A stretch of DNA of 63,102 bases, taken from an uncultured Acetatifactor sp. GTDB lineage: Bacteria; Bacillota; Clostridia; Lachnospirales; Lachnospiraceae. Under the pieces are notes generated by a model. It made no database searches. It was given only the letters and a program-made list of their open reading frames with translations, and was not told the DNA's origin. The position numbers and the translations under genes were made by a program. This document shows, piece after piece, positions 52,117 to 61,915 of the stretch; position 1 is the first letter of the stretch, and each line of letters begins with the position of its first letter. The DNA lies in assembly GCA_910588225.1 (NCBI GenBank), contig CAJUQT010000019.1, positions 1 to 63,102 of the forward strand, read 5' to 3'.

Positions 52117-54147
52117 ATGGAAAAGAAGATGCTTTTTCCGCAGACAGGTGCTTTGATTCACGGAGGTGATTATAATCCGGAGCAATGGCTGGACAGACCG
52201 GACATTCTGGAGGAGGATGTGCGCCTGATGAAAAAGGCGGGTATGAACAGTGCCACATTGGGGGTATTCTCCTGGTCTGTTCTGGAACCCGAAGAGGGAG
52301 AATTCCATTTTGAATGGCTGGAAGAAATTGTAGACAGGTTGTATGACAATGGTATTTATACCGTATTATCCACGCCTTCCGGAGCGCGGCCGGCCTGGCT
52401 GGATGAAGCATATCCGGAGGCCATGCGCGTGAACAGGCAGGGGATGCGTGCCCATCACGGCGGCAGGCATAATCATTGTATGACTTCTCCCAAATACCGG
52501 GAGAAAGTGGCGATGATTGACCGGAAGCTGGCGGAGCGGCTGGGCTCTCATCCAGGTGTGATTCTGTATCATATTTCCAATGAATTCGGAGGAGAGTGTT
52601 TCTGCCCTCTCTGTATACAGAAATTCCGGCAATATCTGGCGGAAAAATATGATCATGATATTGAAAAGCTGAATGCTGCATGGTGGACTGCGTTCTGGAG
52701 TCATCGCTACAACAGCTTTGACCAGATTGAGCCGCCCTTTGCCAACGGTGAGAACAGTGTCATGGGGCTGAATCTGGACTGGAAGCGTTTTACCACCTGG
52801 AATACCAATGACTTTATGAAACATGAGATCAGCGTGCTGCGGAGTGTGACGCCGGATGTTCCTGTGACGGCGAATTTCATGCGTCTGTTCGGCGGGCTGG
52901 ATTATCGGAAGATGGCACCGGAGCTGGATGTGGTCTCCTGGGACAATTATCCGCTTTTTCACAACGACTGGGAATCTTTGACGGAGACCATGTATGAGAC
53001 GGCTTTCCAGCATGCGGTGATGCGTTCTATGAAACCCGGAACTCCGTTTATGATGATGGAAAGTGCGCCGGGACTGGTAAACTGGCAGCCTGTCAATAAA
53101 GTGAAAAGGCCTGGTGTGCACAGACTTGCCTGTCTGCAGGCGGTGGCCGGCGGGTCCGATACCGTGCAGTATTTTCAGTGGAGAAAGGGACGTGGGTCCT
53201 TTGAGCAGTTCCACGGCGCGGTGGTAGATCATCTGGGCACCGACGATACCAGAGTGTTTCGGGAGGTGGCGGAGGTAGGCGGGCTTCTGAAAAGAATTGC
53301 GCCTGTGGCAGGTACACTGGTGCGGCCTCGGGCGGCGCTTTTGTTTGACTGGGATAACCGCTGGGCCATCGAGGATGCAAAGGCACTGGCCCACGCCACC
53401 AAAAAGTATGAAGAAACCTGTATAGATATCTGGAAAGCTTTCTTTCGGCTGGGTGTGGATATGGATGTAGTGGGTTCTGATGAAGATTTGAGCGCTTACG
53501 ATGTGGTGGCGGCTCCCATGCTGTATCTGCTGCAGCCGGGGACATCCGCCAATCTGAGGGCATTTGTGGAGAGAGGCGGACAGCTTTTGGCTACTTATTT
53601 TACGGGATATGTGAATTCCGATCAGCTCTGCTTCCTGGGCGGATTTCCGGGAGACGGACTGAAAAGTTTATTCGGCATCATCAGCGAGGAGATTGATTCC
53701 CTGTATCCTTCGGACAGAAACGGAATTGAGATGACGGACGGGACGAAGTGGGAAGTAAAGGAGTATGCGGAGATTCTCCGAGTACAGGATGCACAGGTAC
53801 TGGGAAGCTATACGGATGATTTCTATCAGGGAAGTGCCGCTGTGACCTGTAAAAATTATGGCAAAGGCAATGCTTACTATGTGGCGGCCAGAACCACCGG
53901 GGAACAGATGATGCCGCTTTTTGAGAAGATGCTGGCGGATGCGGGAATTCCTGTGAGAAAACTTCCCCAGGGTGTGGAATATCATGTGAGAAGCGGGGAA
54001 GAAGGGCGCTATGAATTCTATCTCAACTGTACCACGGAGGAACAGACAGTTTCCGATGTGAATGGGAAGGATCTGGTGACAGACACGCAGATAACAGGTA
54101 CTCTGGCTTTGCAGGGGTATGGTGTTGCGGTGGTAAAAATTGTGTGA
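52117..54147 (+). CDS. beta-galactosidase, GH42 family
   Basis: 676 residues: TIM-barrel domain, trimerisation domain and C-terminal beta-domain of GH42. The acid/base Glu is in YHISNEFGGEC, which also starts the metal-binding cysteine cluster (CFCPLC), and the nucleophile Glu is in MMMESAPGLVNW. There is no signal peptide, so it acts on imported galactosides. AAAGGAG lies before the ATG at 52117; a longer frame from 52009 passes through the palindrome and is rejected. It stands alone, followed by a terminator. Confidence 0.95.
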   Translation: MEKKMLFPQTGALIHGGDYNPEQWLDRPDILEEDVRLMKKAGMNSATLGVFSWSVLEPEEGEFHFEWLEEIVDRLYDNGIYTVLSTPSGARPAWLDEAYPEAMRVNRQGMRAHHGGRHNHCMTSPKYREKVAMIDRKLAERLGSHPGVILYHISNEFGGECFCPLCIQKFRQYLAEKYDHDIEKLNAAWWTAFWSHRYNSFDQIEPPFANGENSVMGLNLDWKRFTTWNTNDFMKHEISVLRSVTPDVPVTANFMRLFGGLDYRKMAPELDVVSWDNYPLFHNDWESLTETMYETAFQHAVMRSMKPGTPFMMMESAPGLVNWQPVNKVKRPGVHRLACLQAVAGGSDTVQYFQWRKGRGSFEQFHGAVVDHLGTDDTRVFREVAEVGGLLKRIAPVAGTLVRPRAALLFDWDNRWAIEDAKALAHATKKYEETCIDIWKAFFRLGVDMDVVGSDEDLSAYDVVAAPMLYLLQPGTSANLRAFVERGGQLLATYFTGYVNSDQLCFLGGFPGDGLKSLFGIISEEIDSLYPSDRNGIEMTDGTKWEVKEYAEILRVQDAQVLGSYTDDFYQGSAAVTCKNYGKGNAYYVAARTTGEQMMPLFEKMLADAGIPVRKLPQGVEYHVRSGEEGRYEFYLNCTTEEQTVSDVNGKDLVTDTQITGTLALQGYGVAVVKIV

Positions 54148-54177
54148 TGCATTGACATTAGACTATTGACAGAATGA

Positions 54178-54238
54178 AATCCCTCTCTTTCATGCATGGC
54201 CATGCTATACGGGCTTGTGCATGGGAGGGGGATTTTTA
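54178..54238 (+). terminator. terminator after GH42
   Basis: AAATCCCTCTC (54178-54188) pairs with GAGGGGGATTT (54225-54235) with one wobble, with an inner CATGCA/TGCATG stem, ending in TTTTT. Confidence 0.8.
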
Positions 54239-54359
54239 CGTTCCGAACTTTTAGATATCGTTCATGGACCACTCAAAGCAATTACCTTTATTAGCGTATT
54301 TTCCATATATAGTGGGGCAGACGGATGCATGGGGAGATCCGGCCTTCGGAAAAGTGTGG

Positions 54360-55718
54360 TCAAAATGAGTCCGGCATGCAGGACAGTGTCTGAAATTGCG
54401 CGGTCACGTTATCCAGAACCTCGAAATAATCTTCGAAAGTCTTGCGGCAGCAGCCGGGATTGTCAATGACGATTCCGGGGCTGCGCAGTCCAATCAGGGA
54501 AAAGCCCATGGCCATGCGGTGGTCGTCATAGGTTTCCACCCTGGAAGCTTGGGGGCTGCCGGGGTAAATGGTAATGCTGTTTCCGGTTTCCCGGCAGGAG
54601 ATTCCCATTTTGGTCAGTTCTGTGACGATTGCCTGGATGCGGTCGCTTTCCTGAAAGCGGATGTGCCCAATTCCCGTGATAACGGTGGGACTGTCCGCGA
54701 AGGGGGCGATGGCGGCCAGGGTAATGGCCTGATCGGAACAGGCGGACATATCCGCGGTAATGCCGTGGAAGATACCGTCCGCAGGAGGTGTCACAAGAAT
54801 CCCCTGAAGGGTATCTTTGGCAGAACAGCCCGTTTTTTTCAATATTTCGATAAAAGCCACATCTCCCTGAAGGGAATCAGAATGTACATGATTTACCAGA
54901 ACCGGGAGATGCAGCAGCGGACTCATGGCATAAAAATAGCAGGCGGCGGACACATCCGGCTCGATTTGGTAATCCATTGCTCTGTAATGCTGGCCGGCTT
55001 TGGTCAAAAAGGTGCGATCCTCCGTTTCCCGGGCATGGACGCCGAACTGCCCCATCATTTTCCGGGTCATTTCGATGTAGGCCATGCCGTGGGTGCCTTT
55101 GATTTGAATGGTGAAATCCTTTTCGCACAGACAGGAGACAATGAGCAGCGCACTAAGAAACTGGCTGCTGCTGTCGATGTTGACGGAAATGCTGTCCTTT
55201 CGGAAGCCATGACTTTGCAGAGTGAAGGGGAAATGACCTTCGGCCCTTTCGTCTTCATACAGAATCTCACAGCCCAGTTCCTTCAGGGCATTCAGCAGAG
55301 GTGCCATGGGACGCCTGCGCATCTGCTCCGAGGCATCCATATGATAGATGCCGTGGGAAAGGCCGAGACAGGCAGTGAGAAAGCGGGCGGCGGTCCCTGC
55401 GCTGCCCACGTACTGTTTTGCTTCCGGGCGGGGAATCCTTCCCCCCAGTCCCTTGACGGTAATCTGACAGTTTTCTTCATCTGCTTCCGCTTCAAATCCC
55501 AAATCCTGAATACACTGCAGAAAATGTCTGGAATCGTCGGAGAAGAGAGCGCCGCGCAGGCAGGAAGTTCCTTTGGCCAGGGTGGCCAGCAGAAGCGCGC
55601 GATTGGTGATGCTTTTGGAACCGGGAACGTTTACTGTAAGCGGACCGGCGAAAGGGACAGTTTTGGCCTGTATGGAAGGGTAAATGCAGGGCACAGAATA
55701 GGTAGTGTCAGTACTCAT
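54360..55718 (-). CDS. aroA: 3-phosphoshikimate 1-carboxyvinyltransferase (EPSP synthase)
   Basis: 452 residues, slightly longer than usual at the N terminus. It joins PEP to shikimate-3-phosphate in aromatic amino acid synthesis. PGSKSITNRALLLATLAKG carries the S3P-binding Lys/Ser, YVGSAGTAARFLTA the PEP-loop and HFPFTL and DPH-like DDHRMAMGFSL the other active-site segments. AGGAG precedes the ATG. It stands alone without other aro genes. The gene downstream on the same strand side is a membrane protein of unknown function, 73 bases upstream of aroA. Confidence 0.96.
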   Translation of the reverse strand: MSTDTTYSVPCIYPSIQAKTVPFAGPLTVNVPGSKSITNRALLLATLAKGTSCLRGALFSDDSRHFLQCIQDLGFEAEADEENCQITVKGLGGRIPRPEAKQYVGSAGTAARFLTACLGLSHGIYHMDASEQMRRRPMAPLLNALKELGCEILYEDERAEGHFPFTLQSHGFRKDSISVNIDSSSQFLSALLIVSCLCEKDFTIQIKGTHGMAYIEMTRKMMGQFGVHARETEDRTFLTKAGQHYRAMDYQIEPDVSAACYFYAMSPLLHLPVLVNHVHSDSLQGDVAFIEILKKTGCSAKDTLQGILVTPPADGIFHGITADMSACSDQAITLAAIAPFADSPTVITGIGHIRFQESDRIQAIVTELTKMGISCRETGNSITIYPGSPQASRVETYDDHRMAMGFSLIGLRSPGIVIDNPGCCRKTFEDYFEVLDNVTAQFQTLSCMPDSF

Positions 55719-55791
55719 TTTGTTTCTCCTCTTTGCTTTCTGATTTTCAGAGTCTGATTTTCCGTAATAGTTTCTTGCTCCGTCTCAATCG

Positions 55792-56490
55792 TTATCCTTT
55801 TTCATTCTGAGTTTCATCCGGATCATTCAGGGACAGACGATACCCAGTCCATACCCACTTGAGGATACAGAGATAGGCAACTGTGACACCAAGGAAAACA
55901 GAAATCCATGTGTCACGCCACCAGGAGGGCCGTATGCTGAGCATATGCATCAGCCATCCAATGACGAACACCGGTGCGCCTGCGGTGAGGCCCCAGTAGA
56001 CACCGCAGCTGAGCATGGCAAGTTTGGGACGGAAATTCCTGGAAAACTTGTACCAGAACCAGCTTCGTTTATAGTTTTCTCCATAAAAAAGCTTCATGTA
56101 ATAGTCAAAGGGGCTGCGGGAGGGGATTCTCTCATATTCGTATCGGTTGAAATGCCATGCCGCCAGCACAATGAGGAGAAAGCTGATGAGATTTACCATG
56201 AACAGAGCTTCCCACCCGAACCCAAATCTGCGGACCAGAATATTGCCCTCCATGTCCAGAGTAGGTGTGTTTACAAATGTGATTAGCCCGTCCATGAGAT
56301 GAATCAGCAGATTGCCCAGGGACAACCTGACAAAACGGTATTTTGTCCGCTGTCCCGGTTTCAGAAAGACAAGCAGGGCGGCCAGAAGCAGCACGGCGAT
56401 TATGAAAAGGATGGTGGCCGCCCTGTACTCATATTTTAATTTCCCGGCCAGGGAAATCAGATTTGCTTTTAAGGTTTCCATATTGAACAT
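55792..56490 (-). CDS. membrane protein of unknown function, four helices
   Basis: 232 residues with hydrophobic segments at about 24-42, 96-115, 165-185 and 200-220. Between them are the charged, aromatic phrases RYEYERIPSRSPFDYYMKLFYG and WFWYKFSRNFRPK when read in two pieces. I recognise no family. AGGAGG with a nine-base spacing before the ATG at 56490 decides the start. It lies upstream of aroA in the same direction and may be cotranscribed. Confidence 0.72.
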   Translation of the reverse strand: MFNMETLKANLISLAGKLKYEYRAATILFIIAVLLLAALLVFLKPGQRTKYRFVRLSLGNLLIHLMDGLITFVNTPTLDMEGNILVRRFGFGWEALFMVNLISFLLIVLAAWHFNRYEYERIPSRSPFDYYMKLFYGENYKRSWFWYKFSRNFRPKLAMLSCGVYWGLTAGAPVFVIGWLMHMLSIRPSWWRDTWISVFLGVTVAYLCILKWVWTGYRLSLNDPDETQNEKG

Positions 56491-56540
56491 GTGTCGAAAC
56501 TCCTCCTGAACAAAAACATTATACAAATTAACCGGAAAGC

Positions 56541-56570
56541 CTGTCAATCTCTTTTGGTTTATTGTATAAT
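56541..56570 (+). promoter_or_regulatory. promoter of the PfkB kinase gene
   Basis: CTGTCA (56541-56546) and a perfect TATAAT (56565-56570) are 18 bases apart; the start codon is at 56614. Confidence 0.5.
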
Positions 56571-56613
56571 AACCTTATGCTTTCGTTGATGAAAGGAAAA
56601 GAGAGGTGCCAGG

Positions 56614-57636
56614 ATGAAGAGAGACTTTGATTTGCTTTCCATGGGAGAAATCATGCTGCGGCTGTCGCCGCCGGACAATGAGCGCATTACCAGAGGGGAC
56701 AGCTTCAGCAAACAGGCCGGAGGGGCAGAGCTGAATTCCGCCACTGGCGCTGCCATGCTGGGGTTGCGCTGTGGCATTATTTCCAAGCTTCCCGCCAACG
56801 ATCTGGGAATGTATATCAAAAACAGAGTCCGTCTCTGCGGTGTCAGCGATGATTACCTGGTCTATGATGAAGACAGGGATGCCAGGCTGGGAGTGTACTA
56901 CTATGAAAATGGTGCATATCCCAGAAAACCGCGGATTGTCTATGACAGGAATTATACTTCCGTGAACAAGATTTCCGTGGACGACTATGATGACAGCTTG
57001 TATTCTGCGGCCCGCTGCTTCCACACCAGTGGAATTACGCTGGCGCTGAGTTCCCAGGTGAGAGAGACTGCAGTGGAGATGATCAGACGCTTTAAGGACC
57101 AGGGGACTATTATTTCCTTTGACGTGAATTTCCGCGGGAACCTGTGGACCGGAGCCGAGGCGAAAGCCTGTATCGAATCAATTCTGCCCTATGTGGATAT
57201 TTTTTTCTGCTCTGAGGACACAGCCAGACTGACCTTTCTGAAAGAGGGGGATGTCAGAACCATCATGAAGAGCTTTACGCAGGAATATCCCATTTCCATT
57301 GTGGCTTCCACCCAGCGGGTGGTGCACAGCCCGAAGCGTCATTCTTTTGGATCTGTGATTTACAGTGCCAAAGAGGATGTGTTCTATGAGGAGGCGCCCT
57401 ATAAAGATATCGAGGTAGTGGATCGTATCGGAAGTGGAGATGCCTATATATCCGGTGTGCTTTACGGACTGCTGTCCTGGGAGGGAGAGTATCAGCGTGC
57501 CCTGGAGTACGGGAATGCGGTCAGTGCTCTGAAGAATACGGTTCCCGGAGACCTGCTTTATACTGATTTGAACGAGATAGAGGGAATCATCAGAGAACAT
57601 AAGTCCACAGGACGTATTGCGGAGATGGAGAGGTAG
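56614..57636 (+). CDS. PfkB-family sugar kinase, 2-keto-3-deoxygluconate kinase-like
   Basis: 340 residues of the ribokinase superfamily. The N-terminal signature is LLSMGEIMLRLSPPDNERI and GGAELNSATGAAMLG; the C-terminal signature with the catalytic Asp is DRIGSGDAYISGVLYG. The phrase order and the SFDVNFRGNLW segment resemble KdgK. It would phosphorylate a sugar acid or hexose. GAGAGG lies before the ATG. The next gene encodes a YghZ-like reductase, so the pair may act on sugar-phosphate derivatives. Confidence 0.87.
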   Translation: MKRDFDLLSMGEIMLRLSPPDNERITRGDSFSKQAGGAELNSATGAAMLGLRCGIISKLPANDLGMYIKNRVRLCGVSDDYLVYDEDRDARLGVYYYENGAYPRKPRIVYDRNYTSVNKISVDDYDDSLYSAARCFHTSGITLALSSQVRETAVEMIRRFKDQGTIISFDVNFRGNLWTGAEAKACIESILPYVDIFFCSEDTARLTFLKEGDVRTIMKSFTQEYPISIVASTQRVVHSPKRHSFGSVIYSAKEDVFYEEAPYKDIEVVDRIGSGDAYISGVLYGLLSWEGEYQRALEYGNAVSALKNTVPGDLLYTDLNEIEGIIREHKSTGRIAEMER

Positions 57637-57640
57637 AATG

Positions 57641-57652
57641 GCAACAGTTCAG
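57641..57652. repeat. dispersed palindrome, single arm (copy 9)
   Basis: GCAACAGTTCAG lies directly after the kinase stop codon; the partner arm is not recognisable (GGCCAGCTGC follows). Confidence 0.55.
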
Positions 57653-57702
57653 GACCTGGCGGCCAGCTGCTCACAAAAATAAAAGAAATGGAGAGGTTTC
57701 AT

Positions 57703-58692
57703 ATGTATACTGCAAAAGAAACACGTTACGATACAATGAAATATAACCGATGCGGGGCAAGCGGGCTGCTGCTGCCGGCGGTTTCATTGGGAATGTGGCA
57801 TAATTTCGGTTCCAACGGCAATTTCGACAATATGCTGGACATGTGCGAGACTGCCTTTGACAACGGAATCACACATTTTGATCTGGCCAATAATTATGGG
57901 CCGGTTCCCGGGGCGGCGGAGGAAAATTTCGGGCGTGTCCTGAAAAAAAGTCTCGGCATATACAGAGACGAGATGATTATTTCCACAAAGGCTGGGTATG
58001 ATATGTGGCCGGGACCATATGGTAACTGGGGCAGCAGGAAATACCTGGTGGCCAGTCTGGATCAGAGCCTTCGGAGAATGGGGCTGGAGTATGTGGACAT
58101 TTTCTATCATCACAGGGTGGACCCCAACACACCTCTGGAGGAGACGGCAGGAGCGCTGGACGGGATTGTCAGGAGCGGGAAGGCACTGTACGTGGGAATT
58201 TCAAATTATAATAAGGAACAGACCATTGCCATAGCAGAGCTTTTCCGGAAAATGGGAACGCCGTTTATCATTAACCAGAGATGTTATTCCATGTTTGACC
58301 GCTCCATTGAAAGGGATGGGTTGAAGGACTATGCGGCGGCAAACGGCATCGGTATCATTACCTTCTCTCCCCTGGCCCAGGGACTTCTGACAGACCGATA
58401 TCTGAAGGGGATTCCGGAGAACAGCCGTGTCAGGACGGACGGGCGTTTCCTGAAGGAAGACGCCGTCAGTGAAGAGAAGTTAAGCAAAGTACATGCTCTG
58501 AACGAACTGGCGCAGAAACGGGGACAGAGTCTGGCACAGATGGCGCTGGCATGGATTCTCCGGGATGGGGATATCACCAGTGTCTTAATCGGCGCTTCCA
58601 GGCCCGCTCAGATATTGGATAATGTGAGAATGATTGAGAATCTGGAATTCAATGAGGGGGAACGTGTGCAGATTGAGGAGATTCTGGCATGA
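57703..58692 (+). CDS. aldo/keto reductase, YghZ (L-glyceraldehyde 3-phosphate reductase)-like
   Basis: 329 residues of the AKR14-type branch. The tetrad is visible: Asp in THFDLANNYG with Tyr two turns on, Lys in IISTKAGYDMWPGPYG and His in DIFYHHRVDP. The phrase AGYDMWPGPYGNWGSRKYL is typical of YghZ. It reduces small aldehydes with NADPH. GGAGAGG five bases ahead supports the ATG at 57703. It is 66 bases after the kinase and probably in the same transcript. Confidence 0.92.
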   Translation: MYTAKETRYDTMKYNRCGASGLLLPAVSLGMWHNFGSNGNFDNMLDMCETAFDNGITHFDLANNYGPVPGAAEENFGRVLKKSLGIYRDEMIISTKAGYDMWPGPYGNWGSRKYLVASLDQSLRRMGLEYVDIFYHHRVDPNTPLEETAGALDGIVRSGKALYVGISNYNKEQTIAIAELFRKMGTPFIINQRCYSMFDRSIERDGLKDYAAANGIGIITFSPLAQGLLTDRYLKGIPENSRVRTDGRFLKEDAVSEEKLSKVHALNELAQKRGQSLAQMALAWILRDGDITSVLIGASRPAQILDNVRMIENLEFNEGERVQIEEILA

Positions 58693-58877
58693 GACTGGTA
58701 TGGTTGAATGTATTCGAAAATACAAGTATTGACCTGCAGTGCCATATGGTTAATGTGCTATAAAAAGCTGCAATATCGAGATGTGCCTACATACACATTG
58801 CGATTTTTGAATTTATCACAAGGCAGTTTTCTGCCGCTTTTGGAAAGAAATACTGCTGAAAATCATTAGTTTTGTTC

Positions 58878-58906
58878 TTGACGTCCGCACACTTCGGGAC
58901 TATAAT
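58878..58906 (+). promoter_or_regulatory. promoter of the MATE transporter gene
   Basis: TTGACG (58878-58883), 17 bases and TATAAT (58901-58906). Transcription near 58913 excludes the in-frame ATG at 58872. The gap 58693-58946 holds nothing else that I can name. Confidence 0.8.
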
Positions 58907-58946
58907 AAGCGCTTGGTATAAGAAAAAGGAAAGAAGTGTGGTTATT

Positions 58947-60347
58947 ATGACAAAGGATATGACGAACGGGCAGCCCATGAAGCTGATTCTGGGCTTTTCC
59001 GTTCCGTTGCTTTTTGGATTTTTATTTCAACAGTTTTACAGCCTGGTGGATACTCTGATTGTGGGGCGGTACCTGGGTGTGGATACGCTGGCGGCTGTGG
59101 GGGCTACTGGGTCCGTCAATTTTCTGGTGATTGGATTCTGCATGGGGATCTGCACCGGCTTTTCCATTCCTGTCTCCCATAAATTCGGAGCCGGAGATTA
59201 TGCGGGAATGAGAAAGTATGTGGCGAATGCCCTGTGGCTGTCCACTGCTTTTGCGGCGGTGATGACAGCTGTCACAGTAGCTTTCTGCCGCCAGATCCTG
59301 ACAGCAATGCGGACGCCGGAGAATATCATTGATAACTCCTATGCATATATTGTGGTGATATTCATCGGTATTCCGGTGGTATTTCTGTACAATATGTTAT
59401 CGGGAATTATCCGGGCACTGGGGGACAGCAGAACGCCGGTTATCTTCCTGGTGTGTTCTTCTGTAATCAACGTGGGGCTGGATTTGCTCTTCATTGTGGG
59501 ATTTCAGTTCGGGGTGGCGGGAGCAGCCTGGGCCACCGTGATTTCTCAGGCAGTGTCCGGCGTGCTTTGCCTGCTGTATATCATCAGGAAATTCGAGATT
59601 TTGCATATTACCGGGGAAGAATGGAAAGCAAATGGCCATATGATGGCAAGTCTGTGCAATATGGGGATTCCCATGGGACTGCAGTATTCCATTACGGCCA
59701 TTGGAAGCGTGATTCTGCAGTCTGCTGTGAACACGTTGGGTTCTAATGCGGTTGCGGCGGTGACTGCCGCCGGGAAAATTGGCGGATTCCTGGCCTGTCC
59801 TTTTGATGCAATGGGCGCTACCATGGCCACGTACGGAGGACAGAATGTGGGGGCCGGTAAGCTGGAGAGAATCTGGCTGGGAATGCGTTCCTGCATTCTG
59901 CTGGGAGCTGGCTATTCGGTGATTGCCTTTTTTGGGGCGTTTTTCTGGGGAGAATCTTTGGCGAGACTTTTTGTCAGCGAAGGTGCTTCGCAGATAACCG
60001 GGGATGTGAGAATGTATCTGATGATCAATACGCTGTTCTATTTTGCACTGGCACTTGTGAATATTATCCGGTTTATGATACAGGGAATCGGTTTTCCCAG
60101 ATTTGCCATTCTGGCGGGGGTATTTGAGATGCTGGCCAGAGGGCTGGTGGGCTTTGTGCTGGTGCCGATATTCGGATTCCGGGCAGCCTGTCTGGGCAGC
60201 CCCATTGCGTGGGTTTTCGCTGATGCGTTCTTGATTCCGGCCTTTCTTCATGTGTACAGGAAATTGCAGGAGCAGTTGAAATATGAGGAAAGTGCCGCCG
60301 CTCCTGTCATCGGGAAAAAGTTGGGGCTGTCCCATCAGAAGCATTAG
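58947..60347 (+). CDS. MATE family efflux transporter
   Basis: 466 residues with 12 transmembrane segments in two halves. The N terminus MTKDMTNGQPMKLILGFSVP and QQFYSLVDTLIVGRYLG are typical of the DinF/NorM-like branch abundant in Clostridia. It exchanges Na+ or H+ for cationic drugs or metabolites. AAGGAAAG lies upstream of the ATG at 58947, consistent with the promoter at 58878. It converges on a GNAT acetyltransferase. Confidence 0.93.
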   Translation: MTKDMTNGQPMKLILGFSVPLLFGFLFQQFYSLVDTLIVGRYLGVDTLAAVGATGSVNFLVIGFCMGICTGFSIPVSHKFGAGDYAGMRKYVANALWLSTAFAAVMTAVTVAFCRQILTAMRTPENIIDNSYAYIVVIFIGIPVVFLYNMLSGIIRALGDSRTPVIFLVCSSVINVGLDLLFIVGFQFGVAGAAWATVISQAVSGVLCLLYIIRKFEILHITGEEWKANGHMMASLCNMGIPMGLQYSITAIGSVILQSAVNTLGSNAVAAVTAAGKIGGFLACPFDAMGATMATYGGQNVGAGKLERIWLGMRSCILLGAGYSVIAFFGAFFWGESLARLFVSEGASQITGDVRMYLMINTLFYFALALVNIIRFMIQGIGFPRFAILAGVFEMLARGLVGFVLVPIFGFRAACLGSPIAWVFADAFLIPAFLHVYRKLQEQLKYEESAAAPVIGKKLGLSHQKH

Positions 60348-60402
60348 TCTGGCGGTTTCGATGCGGCACCCCTGATGGCAGAAAGCGGCTTCCGGATGTT
60401 CA

Positions 60403-60888
60403 TTAATCAAAAATGTGGTCGTCAATGTGAACAGTGCGGGTTATTTTCTCCCCGGCATAGGGCTTGCGGATTTCTGCCAGGTTGAGGACCGTGCAGCCAT
60501 GACGGCGGAGAAACTCTATCATACCGTTATTATTGGGATGGACATAATGGTATAAGGTGTCTTCGCCGTAACCGGCAGCAATTTCTTCCGCTTTGGCCAG
60601 CAGAGGGGAAGCGACGCCCTGCCGCCTCCAGCCGGGGCTGGTGTAGAGAGATTCCACCCACACACAGGGGGCATTCACTCTGCACACCATATAGTCGGTA
60701 TAGCTTCCATCACATACCGAGGCGAACACGGGGAAACCGGCTGTCAGGTATTCTTCTATTTCTTCTGTTCCCTCCCAGTCGTCAGGTCTGGATGAAATGC
60801 CTTTATAGGATTTCAAGGTGACTCTGAAATCGGCCACAAGGGAGCCCAGCTGTTTATAATTTCTCCAGCCAATTTTTATGATATCCAT
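60403..60888 (-). CDS. GNAT acetyltransferase
   Basis: 161 residues. The acetyl-CoA-binding loop SPGWRRQGVASPLL and the strand VWVESLYT before it define a GNAT enzyme; the C-terminal half reads NNNGMIEFLRRHGC, as in many N-acetyltransferases. The substrate is unknown. The ribosome binding site (AAGAAG) is weak. It may lie in one transcript with the fragment upstream at 60929. Confidence 0.88.
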   Translation of the reverse strand: MDIIKIGWRNYKQLGSLVADFRVTLKSYKGISSRPDDWEGTEEIEEYLTAGFPVFASVCDGSYTDYMVCRVNAPCVWVESLYTSPGWRRQGVASPLLAKAEEIAAGYGEDTLYHYVHPNNNGMIEFLRRHGCTVLNLAEIRKPYAGEKITRTVHIDDHIFD

Positions 60889-60928
60889 AGTGAAGTACTT
60901 CTTTTCGTTGAACCGTGGCGCCGAGAGT

Positions 60929-61201
60929 TTATTTTTGAAACTGTCTCTGCTTCGTCCGGGGCAGAAGTTTTTTCTGAAAAATCTCTTCCAGAGTGTACTG
61001 CTGGGATTTCACCACCGGAATATCGTATTCTGCTGTCCCGCCGGGCGTCACCATCCTGATTTTCATGGTATCGGGTGTCGATGGATGATGCCGTAAGAAT
61101 AGTACGGCAGAATGGGGAAGCGTCACCGTCAGGATATTTCCTTTGATTTCTCCTTCATCAAGGGCAATCTGGGTATCATATTCAAAGAACCGGATCAACA
61201 T
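60929..61201 (-). pseudogene. internal fragment of an Rpn/PD-(D/E)XK transposase-like protein
   Basis: 90 residues: MLIRFFEYDTQIALDEG, TLPHSAVLFLRHHPSTPD and QQYTLEEIFQKKLL. In related genomes such phrases occur in the middle of larger PD-(D/E)XK nuclease family (recombination-promoting nuclease) proteins, flanked by the nuclease core and a coiled tail. Both are absent here. I therefore call it a fragment, although a short expressed protein cannot be excluded. No good ribosome binding site is seen. Confidence 0.5.
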
Positions 61202-61249
61202 GCTATTATCGGTACTGCTCTGACATTCCAGATATTATAGTTTACCATA

Positions 61250-61756
61250 TTGGATAAAGTTACTCAATCAGAAAACGTATTATTCAGGGATTTAGCTATT
61301 AGCGCTCCCACCGGATTTATAATTATACATTCTGGAATAGAGGATGGGAATGTATTTGAAATCGTATGCCGACAGGCAGCGGATATAGTAAAATGTCTTC
61401 AAGTAGCACGTGAAGCTGGAAAAGGAAAAATTCCGCCTGAGTGGTTAGGAATGTATTTTGAAGATAGTCCCTCAATATGGTATAAAGCATATAAAGAGGA
61501 TTTGGTATATTCGTCAATAGACTTATGGAAAGGCTGTATATCTATAGTACCAGACAACTTTGCTGGTGCAATAGTTACAAAAGAATTCCCAATCTATAAG
61601 ATGAAGTCAGATGCTATTCTTCCAGTCTTCTTAGCGTTATTGCTCAGAATCAGATATTATCAAAAGGCATTTAGAGCAATTTTCAAAATAAAGACTACGG
61701 TAATACTACGAATGGAGAAAGGAAAACTACGGATATTACAGTTATCGTTAAGATAG
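61250..61756 (+). pseudogene. fragment of a type I restriction specificity subunit (HsdS)
   Basis: The phrases SSIDLWKGCISIVPDNFAGA and TKEFPIYKMKSDAILPVFL are typical of an HsdS target-recognition domain. After YYQKAFRAI the frame changes and the usual GHSNRR-like continuation is lost; the sequence then ends. The N terminus has no ribosome binding site (TTG at 61250). hsdM and hsdR are not in the window. The stretch is AT-richer than the genes to the left. Confidence 0.6.
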
Positions 61757-61915
61757 TAGGGGCAATCGTTACAAAGTAGGAATTTTCAGAGGCTATCGTT
61801 ATGAAGCAGGATTATTGTTAAATTGTGTAATAATCGTTAAAGGGTCAGTGTGAAAGGTACTGGCCATTTTTAAGTTGGTTTAAATTTTGTTTGTATATAT
61901 TTTTGGATATTGAAA

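Noticed and set aside
54396..55757. A 453-codon open frame on the + strand opposite aroA
   Set aside because: aroA on the minus strand has a complete, motif-rich product and a ribosome binding site; the opposite frame is a shadow with no recognisable protein.
58872..58946. Upstream start for the MATE gene
   Set aside because: It lies before and inside the TTGACG/TATAAT promoter, so it would not be transcribed; the ATG at 58947 has a good site.
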